A stretch of DNA of 10,723 nucleotides from Oscillospiraceae bacterium (lineage in GTDB: Bacteria > Bacillota > Clostridia > Oscillospirales > Oscillospiraceae). Location of the stretch: NCBI GenBank assembly GCA_020866945.1, contig JAJBVW010000157.1, positions 1-10,723 of the forward strand, in the 5' to 3' direction. Below, piece after piece: positions 1 to 7,749 of the stretch (positions are counted from its first letter, which is position 1; each line of letters starts with the position of its first letter). Below the pieces are notes generated by a model, which searched no databases, was not told the DNA's origin, and saw only the letters and a program-made list of their open reading frames with translations. The position numbers and the translations under genes were made by a program.

Positions 1-15
1 TTATTTATTTTTCCC

Positions 16-59
16 GGCAGAAACAGAAAAATGTATCAGACATTTTCACCTGTTTTGCC
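16..59 (-). other. Imperfect stem-loop downstream of the beta-helix gene
   Basis: This lies about 25 bases past the stop of the last gene of the minus-strand operon. Arms pair as GGCA (16-19) with TGCC (56-59), AAACAG (21-26) with CTGTTT (50-55), and AAAATGT (28-34) with ACATTTT (40-46), around a 5-base loop. On the minus transcript the stem is followed by an A-rich rather than a U-rich stretch, so it is not a standard Rho-independent terminator. It could be a 3'-end stabilising structure or a weak terminator. Confidence 0.4.
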
Positions 60-84
60 ATGCCGCAATCAATTATTACCCGCA

Positions 85-1995
85 TCAATACTGGGCGGCA
101 AACTCCTCAAAGGTCATGGCTGTGCCGGATTCCAGCATCCCGCCATAGAGCATCTCCGCGGGGAAGGACACATAATCCCCCGCCTCGATGAGGGGCATGA
201 ATTCGTTCTCCACCTGATCCTCGGTCAGAGAGGAGTTGACCTCCAGCTCCGCCAGGAGCCACTCGTGGATGTACTCCACATAGGCCTCCTCCACGCTGTC
301 CGCGCCGGTTTCGGCGGCTTCAGCGGAAGCGCCCTCGGCGGCAGTGATGATAATATCGCCCTCGTAGGTCTGCCCGGCCTCCAGAGTGACGGCCTCGCCG
401 TCCACGGTGGCCGTGCCATAGATGACCTGGCTGTCCGCGCTGATGGTCAAGCTGTCAAGCTGGGACTCGGCGCTAACCGTCCAGACGGAGCCGTTCTCCA
501 GGGTCAGGGCCGTGCCGTGGTGGGCCACGTTATAGGTCTCCGCGTCCAGGCTGCACCAGTAGACACTGTCCATGCCCTCCGCGTAATCCCAATAGGCGTT
601 CCAGTCCTCCGCATCCCACACAAGAGACGCGCCGTTCCAGCTTGTGTTATCCAGCAGGATCTCCACATTGCGCTGATAGTCATAGTTCTTCACGTCGCCG
701 GTCACGTCCATGTCGGTCATGGTCAGGCTGGTGGCGGTGTCCTCATTGCCGGTGTAAAGATACCGGCTGGAGCTGTCCGCGTTCAGGGCGGTCATAAGAA
801 TGGTGTTGGAATAGCTGTCGATCTCCACGTTGGTCAGGTCGATGTCCGCGGAGTGGGACTTGACAAGGATGATGGAGCCACGGATGAAGTCCAGATAATC
901 CGCCACGCCCTGGCTGTACTTCTCGGCGTAATCCACCAGGGTCTGCTGGTCGTTCAGCTCCTCAGAGGTGCGGAGGGTGGAATCCATGACCTCCACCACC
1001 GCCTGCTGACCGAAGGCGGAGCCGGTACCCGGAGAGTGGATATAGAAGCAGTTGCGCCCGGCCTCGATAAGGCTTCCGGCGTCGGTCAGCTCCCCATTCT
1101 CAGGGTAATAGGCCAGCGCGTCCTCCTCCGTGGCGGAAGCGCCGCTGTATACATGGACAGCGCCGTTATTGGAGATGATGACGCCATGCTCCGCGCCCCG
1201 CAGGGTGGTGGCGTACAGCCAGTCCCGGCAGCTTGAGTCGGCGTAAATGCCATAGCCGCCGGAGACGGCATAGGCCTCGGAATTATAAGAATAGAAGTCC
1301 AGGCCGCCGCCGCTGGCGGAGTCGGTGGACATGGCGGCCCAGCCCTCGGTCTCCACATAGGAATTATAGTAATAGGTCTGAGACGCGCCGATGGACATAC
1401 TGGAACGGGCATACCCGGCAATCAGCAGGCCGTTGTTGGAGCCAGGCTCGTTGCTCTCATCGGTCAGGCCGTCCGCGCCACCGCGCCCAGTCTGAATCAT
1501 GGAGGAGTTGTTCACCACCAGGGTACCGGTGCTGTAGGCCTCCACCGCATAGTGGCCGCCCTCCGCGCCGTTGGCCCCGCCGTCCACGGTGATGGTGCTG
1601 TCCGTGATGTAAAGGGTGCCGCTGCTGACCAGCGCGCCGCTGCCCGCGGTGGTGCTGCTGGCCACATAGGCGGTCTCCTCGTTCACGCCCAGGTGAATCT
1701 CCGCGTTGGAGATGGTGAACACGGAATCGTCCCCGCTGACCGCCACGGCGGAGACCAGCATATCGCTGGTATCCAGCACCAGGCCATCCACGCCGGAATC
1801 GTCCAGGGCGTCGTAGCTCATTTCGATCTCATGCTCCGCGAGGTAATCCTCGTTCAGGGTGGCCACGCCGTCGGTAACGGTTATGACAGCCTCCACGGCG
1901 GACGCCTCGCCAGACGCTTCGCCGCTGGCAAGGGCCGGCACGCACAGGCATACCGCCAGCGCCAGGGCCAGTATAATAGATAGTGTCTTCTTCAT
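85..1995 (-). CDS. Secreted SGEAS-motif protein, probable right-handed beta-helix
   Basis: A 636-residue exported protein of unknown function. The start is fixed by an AGGAGG site 6 bases upstream of ATG. Residues 1-23 form a Sec signal peptide (MKK, hydrophobic core, ALA cleavage site), so the mature protein starts SGEASGEAS (24-32). Residues about 70-550 are rich in short beta-strand, Gly/Asn/Ser/Thr-turn units (for example SGTLYITDSTITVDGG and NGSVWTVSAESQL), typical of pectate-lyase-like beta-helix folds. No catalytic residues are recognisable. An acidic Glu/Ala linker near 552-570 leads to a helical C-terminal segment (571-636). There is no LPXTG anchor, dockerin or S-layer motif. It is paralogous to the upstream gene at 2086-4260: the GSVWTV segment and the IYGTAT segment match its GSTWTV and VYGTLT. 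It is probably the third gene of the tannase operon. The fold is inferred; a binding or adhesion role would be a guess. Confidence 0.75.
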   Translation of the reverse strand: MKKTLSIILALALAVCLCVPALASGEASGEASAVEAVITVTDGVATLNEDYLAEHEIEMSYDALDDSGVDGLVLDTSDMLVSAVAVSGDDSVFTISNAEIHLGVNEETAYVASSTTAGSGALVSSGTLYITDSTITVDGGANGAEGGHYAVEAYSTGTLVVNNSSMIQTGRGGADGLTDESNEPGSNNGLLIAGYARSSMSIGASQTYYYNSYVETEGWAAMSTDSASGGGLDFYSYNSEAYAVSGGYGIYADSSCRDWLYATTLRGAEHGVIISNNGAVHVYSGASATEEDALAYYPENGELTDAGSLIEAGRNCFYIHSPGTGSAFGQQAVVEVMDSTLRTSEELNDQQTLVDYAEKYSQGVADYLDFIRGSIILVKSHSADIDLTNVEIDSYSNTILMTALNADSSSRYLYTGNEDTATSLTMTDMDVTGDVKNYDYQRNVEILLDNTSWNGASLVWDAEDWNAYWDYAEGMDSVYWCSLDAETYNVAHHGTALTLENGSVWTVSAESQLDSLTISADSQVIYGTATVDGEAVTLEAGQTYEGDIIITAAEGASAEAAETGADSVEEAYVEYIHEWLLAELEVNSSLTEDQVENEFMPLIEAGDYVSFPAEMLYGGMLESGTAMTFEEFAAQY

Positions 1996-2036
1996 GTGAT
2001 TCCTCCTAAAAAATGAAATAATAAACTGAGTAAATG

Positions 2037-2075
2037 CGGCTTCCCCAGCCGGGAAAGACTCGATTGAGGAAGCCG
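2037..2075 (-). other. Intergenic hairpin between the two beta-helix genes
   Basis: Perfect 8-bp arms CGGCTTCC (2037-2044) and GGAAGCCG (2068-2075) enclose a 23-base loop with a smaller CCC/GGG hairpin. On the minus transcript it sits just after the stop at 2086 and is followed by a T-rich but interrupted stretch before the next ribosome site. It may be a leaky terminator or an mRNA-processing/stability element that lowers expression of the last gene. Confidence 0.45.
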
Positions 2076-2085
2076 GACACTCTCT

Positions 2086-4260
2086 TTACGATGCTTCGCC
2101 AGATGCCTCGCCGGACGCTTCGCCGCTGGACTCGCCGGAGGCGCTGGAGCTGGAAGCGGAGCCGACCACGGCCTGCACGCCGTATTCCCCGGCGGGGATC
2201 AACTCGTCGCCGGGCATCAGGGTGATGGTGCCATCGTCATTTTCCGTCAGGGTACCGTAGACATCGCCCTCCGCCTTCAGATAGCTGATGACGCTCTCCT
2301 CGGTGACAGTCCAGGTGCTGCCTTCAGACACGATGACATTGATGTTCGCCGCGCCGTTCACGTTCACGAAGTTCTCCACATGGCCCAGCAGATAATACTG
2401 GTTCACGCTCCACTTGGTGAAGTGGATATAGGCGGCGTCCTCCTGTTCGCAGACGTTGCCGTCCGCGTCCAGGAATTCATACTCGATGGGATCCAGGCCG
2501 TCGGAATCGCCATAGACGATGGCGGCGTTATCGGCATTGGCCGCGTCGATGGCGGCTATGACCTCCTCCACGTCCCGGCCCTCCAGGGAGATGGCGTGAG
2601 GCGCGGTGGAAAGGCAGATGCGGCCCGTCAGGGTGGCGTCGGTCAGGGTGACGGTCAGCACGTCGCCGTTTTCGCTGTAATAGCCGGTGGCGTTCCAGAT
2701 ATCGCCCTCGTAATCGTTGTTCATCAGGTCGAGGGTCACGTTATTGCCGCTGTAGGTCTTTTCATAGTAATCCACAGTACCCTCATCGGTGGGATTCTCC
2801 ACCTCCACATAGGTGTCCTCGTCCACGCGCTGATAATAGGTCTTGCCCTCCTGCACGGCGGTGTCCGTGGTGAAGGCATAGGACACGTTCATGCTGGCAG
2901 CTTCGGTCTGAACACCGGCGGCCTCGGTCTGATAGGTGGAGAAGCCGTTGTCGTCGTTGTCCATCATTTGCAGCAGGATGCCGTTGCCGGGCTGGGCGGT
3001 GGTGCCGTCCAGGGTGAAGGCCACGTCCGCGCTCTTATACAGGAACACACATTCCGCCGGGGTGACGACCACGTCGCCCACGGTGATGGTACCCTCGTTG
3101 TGGGCCATCCAGCCGAACACGGTGTTCACATGGGAGATAATGTCCTCTTCCGCCGTATAGGTGCGGATGACCTCGTCCGTGGCGGCGTCCAGCAGGTCTA
3201 TCTCGTCCCCGGCGCGGATGCTGTCGATGAAGGCGTCGCCGCCGGTCAGGATGGAGCAATAGGTCAGGCCCTCAAAGTTCACGCCGTAGAAGTACTCCTG
3301 GGCGTCACCGATGAGATAGGAGCCATACGCGGAGCCGTAGGCGTCCTCGTCATAGCCAAAGATGGCCCAGCCGCTGTTCATGCCGCCCTCGCTCTCCGGG
3401 ATGGCGGAAAGGGTGGTGTCGATGATCCAGAAATAGGGGGTGTCGCATCCGTCGGAGGACAGAACGCCCCAGCCGCCGGAGGCCAGGCTGGAACCCTCGA
3501 TGATAAGGGTCGACCGGGTACCCAGTACGTTAATGGTGCGGATGCCGCCATAAATGCCCAGCACATAGGGCGGGGTGATCATAATGGAGGTGTCCGCGCT
3601 GGAGGTATAGCCCTCCCAGGCGTCAAAGGCATATTTGCCATAGGTGGTGACGGTGGAGTTGCGGATGTCCAGCACCGTGGAGACCGCATCGGCGGAAGCG
3701 TTCATGCTCATCTTGGTGCCATAGCATATGGCAAAGGCGCGCACAAAGCCCTCGGAGGTGAAATTCACGTCCTCAATGACCATATGGCTGCCCAGGTTGG
3801 AGATAAAGGACACGCCGGTGCCGGTGAAGTCGGAGGCATAATAGCCGTCCGTGTCGTCGTGGATGTAGTAGTCGCCGGTGATGTACGCCGTGCTGTCCCC
3901 CGTGGAACGCACGGAGGTAAATCCGGCACCCTCCACCTCCACGTCCATGTCGATGACGGCGTCATATTCCCCGTCCGCGGTGAAGGACACGGCGTCCTCC
4001 TCAGTCCAGACGGATTCCTCCGCCACCAGATCGCCGTCCTCTATGTCGTAGCCGATGTAGACATGGCCTGCGTCCTTGGACTGACGGCCTGTGTCGGACA
4101 CCTGATAGGCATAGCTGGACGGCTCCATGTCCTCCGTGGTGTAATAGGCGGTTTCGCTCTCCGCGGATGCCTCGCCGGAGGCTTCGCCGCTGGCGAAGGC
4201 CACGGTGCAGAGGGAAAGCACCATGCACACCACAAGGATAAGTGCCAATAGCTTCTTCAT
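2086..4260 (-). CDS. Secreted SGEAS-motif protein with C-terminal SGEAS tail, probable beta-helix
   Basis: A 724-residue exported protein of unknown function. The ATG at 4260 is chosen over an in-frame ATG at 4323 because AAGGAG lies 9 bases upstream and the signal peptide (1-23, ending AFA) begins exactly there. The mature protein starts SGEASGEAS. Residues about 95-420 alternate short beta-strands with Gly/Asn/Asp turns, as in a right-handed beta-helix. Residues 467-504 (EGKTYYQR to VDYYEK) look like an inserted module absent from the paralogue at 85-1995. Strand-rich sequence resumes at about 507-680, and the protein ends with SGESSGEASGEASGEAS (708-724) at the C-terminus. Matches to the paralogue include YKS..DVAFTLDG (its VKSHSADIDLTN), GWGVLSSDG (its GWAAMSTDS) and GSTWTVTEES (its GSVWTVSAES). 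No enzyme motif or cell-wall anchor is visible. Second gene of the probable operon, 92 bases after the tannase gene. Confidence 0.75.
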   Translation of the reverse strand: MKKLLALILVVCMVLSLCTVAFASGEASGEASAESETAYYTTEDMEPSSYAYQVSDTGRQSKDAGHVYIGYDIEDGDLVAEESVWTEEDAVSFTADGEYDAVIDMDVEVEGAGFTSVRSTGDSTAYITGDYYIHDDTDGYYASDFTGTGVSFISNLGSHMVIEDVNFTSEGFVRAFAICYGTKMSMNASADAVSTVLDIRNSTVTTYGKYAFDAWEGYTSSADTSIMITPPYVLGIYGGIRTINVLGTRSTLIIEGSSLASGGWGVLSSDGCDTPYFWIIDTTLSAIPESEGGMNSGWAIFGYDEDAYGSAYGSYLIGDAQEYFYGVNFEGLTYCSILTGGDAFIDSIRAGDEIDLLDAATDEVIRTYTAEEDIISHVNTVFGWMAHNEGTITVGDVVVTPAECVFLYKSADVAFTLDGTTAQPGNGILLQMMDNDDNGFSTYQTEAAGVQTEAASMNVSYAFTTDTAVQEGKTYYQRVDEDTYVEVENPTDEGTVDYYEKTYSGNNVTLDLMNNDYEGDIWNATGYYSENGDVLTVTLTDATLTGRICLSTAPHAISLEGRDVEEVIAAIDAANADNAAIVYGDSDGLDPIEYEFLDADGNVCEQEDAAYIHFTKWSVNQYYLLGHVENFVNVNGAANINVIVSEGSTWTVTEESVISYLKAEGDVYGTLTENDDGTITLMPGDELIPAGEYGVQAVVGSASSSSASGESSGEASGEASGEAS
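2089..2139 (-). repeat. SGEAS tandem repeat coding the protein's extreme C-terminus
   Basis: Encodes SGESSGEASGEASGEAS, directly before the stop codon. Codons for the same residues differ between copies (GAG/GAA; GCG/GCA; TCC/TCT/TCG), so the repeat is kept at the protein level and is not a fresh DNA slippage product. The same motif encodes the mature N-termini at 1900-1926, 4165-4191 and 7641-7655, and a linker at 5004-5024. Confidence 0.8.
2131..2153 (-). repeat. 23-bp exact repeat, copy 1 (second copy 5010-5032)
   Basis: The 23 bases at 2131-2153 are identical to 5010-5032. Both encode SSSASGE on the minus strand, one at the C-terminus of the beta-helix protein and one in a linker inside the second hydrolase domain of the neighbouring protein. 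Exact identity over 23 bases, against synonymous differences in the other SGEAS copies, suggests recent exchange or a common source. Confidence 0.7.
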
Positions 4261-4297
4261 TACCTTACGCTCCTTTTCAATCAAATTTTTTAAAATA

Positions 4298-4321
4298 GCC
4301 GGGACGGGCTTGCGCCCCGGC
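4298..4321 (-). terminator. GC-rich hairpin between tannase and beta-helix genes (possible leaky terminator)
   Basis: Arms GCCGGG (4298-4303) and CCCGGC (4316-4321) form a compact stem; an alternative GGGC-GCAA-GCCC tetraloop hairpin lies within it. On the minus transcript it is 32 bases after the tannase stop and is followed by TATTTTAAAAAATTTG, a U-containing but not uniform tract. This resembles a partial intrinsic terminator, allowing some read-through into the gene starting at 4260. No convincing separate promoter was seen in the gap. Confidence 0.45.
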
Positions 4322-4352
4322 ATATTTCACAGATTTTGTGCCGGTTCTGCTA

Positions 4353-7300
4353 TCAATAACCGGCCAGGACCATGGCGTCAATATAGCCCTGCATGGTGGT
4401 TCCCACCGGGTCACCGGCAACATGGTGGTCGTCCCAGCTCCAGGCGAAATAGCTGTCCACACCCATCATGTCAAAGGCCACGCCGTCGTTCATGGAGATA
4501 AGAACGCTGCTGTCTGTGTCCGCCGTGCCGTGGACAATATGCACCCAGGCGGGCAGCTCCGTCTCCGGGTCAAGAATATAGTTCAGGGGGTTATAGAGAT
4601 ATACGATGTTCTGACCGTATTTATCCCCTGCCAGCGTGGATTCAATATCGGCCTTATACGCCTCATACAGCTCCTCAAAGCTGTCATACAGCGTAGCATC
4701 TCCGTCGTATGCGGCGGCCAGCTCGTCATAATACTCGTCCATGGCGTTCAGCACATGGATGTCCCAGTGCTTGAAGTCCTGATCCACATCGCCAAACTCC
4801 TGATTCTCCGCCTGACCGAGGTCAAGGTCGTCAAAAGAGGGGTTCGTCTTGCTGCGGCCGCGATAGGTCATGAAATCGGCAATGTCAAAGTCAATCTCAA
4901 TTTGCCCGTCCTCATTGAACCAGTAGGTGACCCAGTCGGTCAGGTCATTTCCTGTGCCGCCGGCCGTGCCGTCGGATTCGCTGGCATAGCCCTCGGTCTG
5001 GCTGCTGGCCTCGCCGGAGGCGCTGGAGCTGGCATAATCGCCCAGGAGATATGCTTCCCCGTTGGTCTCCCCCTCGAAGGAATAAACCCAGTCATATTCA
5101 TCGTCGGGAATATTGTTCACATACCAGGCGAGCTGCTCCTCCGCTACCTGTTCCATTAGTTCGATATAGGTGCCCGACCAGGTGTCGGTCTCGCTGTCGT
5201 TTTCGATGGAAAGCGTCTCCCGCTCCCCATCGCCGTCTATGTCGTAGGTCAGGCCCAGGGCATTGATATAGGCCATATATTCCTCGCTCTCGCCCTGGCT
5301 AAGTATCTGCCGGAACTCGGAATAGCGGGAAAGCAGCGCATCCCCGGCGGCAAGCCCGCTCTCAAACTCATAGGCCATATTGGCCTCTTCCAGATTCGTG
5401 ATAGCACTGTAAGGGCAGCAGCCCCAGATGGCGTCAGAAATTTCAATCACATTGCCGCTCTCGTCCGTATAGCGCATGATAGCGCCGGATTCCTCCAGAT
5501 AAGGATAGAAGTCCGGATTGTTGCCCGTAGCGGCCAGCATCAGGCTGTGCGCGCCGCCGCCGGAGCCGCCGGTGGACACGATGCGCTCCGCATCGCCGCA
5601 GATGTTTCCGAGGGCGATATTGTATTTCAGCCACCGCACACACGCCTTCTGGTCTACCAGGCAATAGGGCGCGTCGCCACAGTAGTAGCTCTCGCCGCTG
5701 GCGTTCACCGCGGAAAGGCTCTTGCCCCGGTTGCCGCAGGCCACATTAATATAACCATAGGCCACATAGCTGCCCCCGGCCTGACTGGTCGTTCCGGCGG
5801 AATAGCCTGCCGCGCCGGTATTTACAATAATGGGAGCCGTGGCGGCTGTATAGGTCACGCCGTTGGGGTTTTCAAATTCGTAATCATAGTCAAATTCCAG
5901 GCTGCCGTCCTCATTCACGCCCTTGACGTAATAGGCGGGAATGGCCACGCTCAAGCCCTGATAATCGGCAAGCTCAGGATTCGCCACCTCCACGATGGGC
6001 GATAGAACATAATACGCGCTGTCCCCGGAGCCGGAGAGATTCCAGGTGTATTCCATATTATCCAGATTCAGCAGCTCGGCTATCTGGTCGTCGGTCTTTT
6101 CCGCCTCAAACTTGCAGATGCGCTCTATCCAGTCCATGAGGTCATTGGCGTTTATCTCCGCCTCCCCGTGGGGCTGCTCCCAGGCGAACGCGTAGTTCAC
6201 CGTGGCGTCCGTATAGGTTTCCAGGGCCAGGGCCAGATTCAGGCTCTGGGTCACGGGAGCGTGCTCATCGGCAGTGCCGACCCGGATGCGGAAATAGGCG
6301 GCTGTGTCGCTGTCCTGCAAATAATTCAGGGGGTTCAGCAGCGCCACTGTGTCCTCATGGTCATATGCCTCGGCATAGCTCGCCGCATAATCCTCCTCAT
6401 AGCCCGCAAGACCGCTGTAATCGTTCTCTGCCAGCAGGCTGGCAATGACAGTGGAATAATGAACAAGGTCTGTATCCGCCGTACCGAACACCTGGTTCGC
6501 CGCGCCTGAATAATCCAGCGCGTCCGTAGACGGGCAGCTCTTCCCTCTCGGATACAGGGCCGACACAAAATCATCCAGGCTGGCAACGGTGCAGCTCACC
6601 CCGGAGACATATTCCACAATCGTGCTGGGACCGGTGCTTACGGAGGCTGTGGTGGTCTCCATGCTCACCCACTCGCCGTCCGCGTTCAGCTCGTCGATAT
6701 AGGCCTGAGCCGCCTCCTCATCAATATAAGTATAAGAACTCATGCCGGAAACCGTGGTGGAATAGTTTTCCTCAATATAAGCGGCAAGACTCTCCCCCAG
6801 GAGCGCAACGATATAGTCATAATAGCTGCCCTCACGCAGCCCGTCGAGTGTGAGCACATTGCCGTCGCCATCCTCCAGGCCAAGGGAATTTACATAGTCG
6901 GGGTACAGCGCCGCGAGATCAAGACTGAGCTGCTGCTGGAACTCGGTCAGTTCCGTTCCGTTATATTCGGTCTGGCCGTATACATACCACTCATACGCCT
7001 CATCCAGATATTCCATAGAAGTAATGGGGCAATAGCACTGACAGGCGTAAACGTCGTCCCCCTCAGTCATGATGGCGCCAATCTCCTCGAGATACTCGTC
7101 ATAAGCGGCATTGTTCCCGGTGGTTCCCAGCAGCGCGGACATAGCCCCGCCGGCGCTGGTGCCGGTCACGACAATCATCTCCGCGCTGCCGGCGAGGACA
7201 TCGTCGTTATACTTCAAAAACCGCACGCCGGCCTTCAGGTCTGCCAGACTGGCCGCGCCCTTGCCGACAAAATTGCCGTCCTCATCCGTTGTGGCTTTGC

Positions 7301-7724
7301 CGCGGGTGCTTGGCGACGCCACCACATAGCCGGCGGCTAGATAATCCGCCACCCGCGAAGCGCTGACAGCGTTGGCCTCCGCATAGCCGCCCATGTCCAC
7401 CACATAGATGATGGGCGCGGTCTGCGCGTTATAGCCGTTGACCACCGCGCTGGTAAGCTTGCCGTCCTCCGTCATATAGGCGGCGGGGACGAAGATATTC
7501 ATGACCTCCTTGCCCGCCACCGGTTCAAGGCAGTAGGTCACGCCGGTAAGGCACCAGGCAGAAACGCTCTCATCCAGCGTCCACGAAGCGCCCTCCAGGC
7601 TCAGCGCGGCATATTCATCCACAGCCTGAGCCGTTTCCGCAGATGCCTCTCCGCTGGCAGCTGCCGGCACGCAAAGCGCCAGCGCCATGCACAGGCAAAG
7701 CATCAGACTGATAAGCTTCTTCAT
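4353..7724 (-). CDS. Secreted tandem subtype-B tannase-like esterase (two alpha/beta hydrolase domains)
   Basis: A 1123-residue exported protein predicted to hydrolyse galloyl or related phenolic esters outside the cell. The ATG at 7724 follows GGGAG by 7 bases; the in-frame ATGs at 7742 and 7811 lack a ribosome site or signal peptide. Residues 1-23 are a signal peptide ending AAA, and the mature start is SGEAS. Domain 1 (about 40-545) resembles the Lactobacillus plantarum tannase from memory: VMNIFVPAAY, RGKATTD, GTSAGG (nucleophile Ser190), CYCPI, NPLNYL, Asp486 and His519. Domain 2 (about 555-1123) repeats the fold: NRGKS, GGSGGG (Ser721), CCPYSAITNLEEANMAYEF, NPLNYI, Asp1069 and His1100 or His1101. 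Galloyl-pocket residues Lys/Glu/Asp of that enzyme map to Lys959/Glu973/Asp1071 in domain 2 but Lys395/Ala409/His488 in domain 1. Typical family members have a single domain of roughly 470-600 residues, so this is a natural fusion or duplication. A Ser/Gly/Glu-rich linker (897-925) interrupts the domain 2 lid. First gene of the operon. The family is confident; the substrate is inferred. Confidence 0.85.
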   Translation of the reverse strand: MKKLISLMLCLCMALALCVPAAASGEASAETAQAVDEYAALSLEGASWTLDESVSAWCLTGVTYCLEPVAGKEVMNIFVPAAYMTEDGKLTSAVVNGYNAQTAPIIYVVDMGGYAEANAVSASRVADYLAAGYVVASPSTRGKATTDEDGNFVGKGAASLADLKAGVRFLKYNDDVLAGSAEMIVVTGTSAGGAMSALLGTTGNNAAYDEYLEEIGAIMTEGDDVYACQCYCPITSMEYLDEAYEWYVYGQTEYNGTELTEFQQQLSLDLAALYPDYVNSLGLEDGDGNVLTLDGLREGSYYDYIVALLGESLAAYIEENYSTTVSGMSSYTYIDEEAAQAYIDELNADGEWVSMETTTASVSTGPSTIVEYVSGVSCTVASLDDFVSALYPRGKSCPSTDALDYSGAANQVFGTADTDLVHYSTVIASLLAENDYSGLAGYEEDYAASYAEAYDHEDTVALLNPLNYLQDSDTAAYFRIRVGTADEHAPVTQSLNLALALETYTDATVNYAFAWEQPHGEAEINANDLMDWIERICKFEAEKTDDQIAELLNLDNMEYTWNLSGSGDSAYYVLSPIVEVANPELADYQGLSVAIPAYYVKGVNEDGSLEFDYDYEFENPNGVTYTAATAPIIVNTGAAGYSAGTTSQAGGSYVAYGYINVACGNRGKSLSAVNASGESYYCGDAPYCLVDQKACVRWLKYNIALGNICGDAERIVSTGGSGGGAHSLMLAATGNNPDFYPYLEESGAIMRYTDESGNVIEISDAIWGCCPYSAITNLEEANMAYEFESGLAAGDALLSRYSEFRQILSQGESEEYMAYINALGLTYDIDGDGERETLSIENDSETDTWSGTYIELMEQVAEEQLAWYVNNIPDDEYDWVYSFEGETNGEAYLLGDYASSSASGEASSQTEGYASESDGTAGGTGNDLTDWVTYWFNEDGQIEIDFDIADFMTYRGRSKTNPSFDDLDLGQAENQEFGDVDQDFKHWDIHVLNAMDEYYDELAAAYDGDATLYDSFEELYEAYKADIESTLAGDKYGQNIVYLYNPLNYILDPETELPAWVHIVHGTADTDSSVLISMNDGVAFDMMGVDSYFAWSWDDHHVAGDPVGTTMQGYIDAMVLAGY
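5010..5032 (-). repeat. 23-bp exact repeat, copy 2
   Basis: Identical to 2131-2153. Here it encodes SSSASGE within a low-complexity insertion (residues about 897-925) in the lid region of the second hydrolase domain. Confidence 0.7.
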
Positions 7725-7749
7725 AATCGTTCTCCCTTTCATGGTTGCT

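Noticed and set aside
31..1236. Long plus-strand open frame opposite the beta-helix gene
   Set aside because: It lacks a ribosome site and its translation is Gly/Val/His/Arg-rich, the usual antisense shadow of a GC-biased gene. The minus frame has a signal peptide, ribosome site and coherent fold.
2380..4251. 623-residue plus-strand open frame opposite the second beta-helix gene
   Set aside because: Composition is typical of an antisense shadow (many GG, V and H), with no ribosome site or domain motif; it mirrors the real minus-strand gene almost end to end.
4261..4323. Upstream ATG extending the second beta-helix protein by 21 residues
   Set aside because: The extension precedes a perfect signal peptide and covers the true ribosome site AAGGAG and the hairpin; the ATG at 4260 is much better supported.
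4338..5159. Plus-strand open frame opposite the tannase C-terminal half
   Set aside because: It is fully covered by the tannase domain containing catalytic Ser, Asp and His motifs on the minus strand, and its own product shows no recognisable family.
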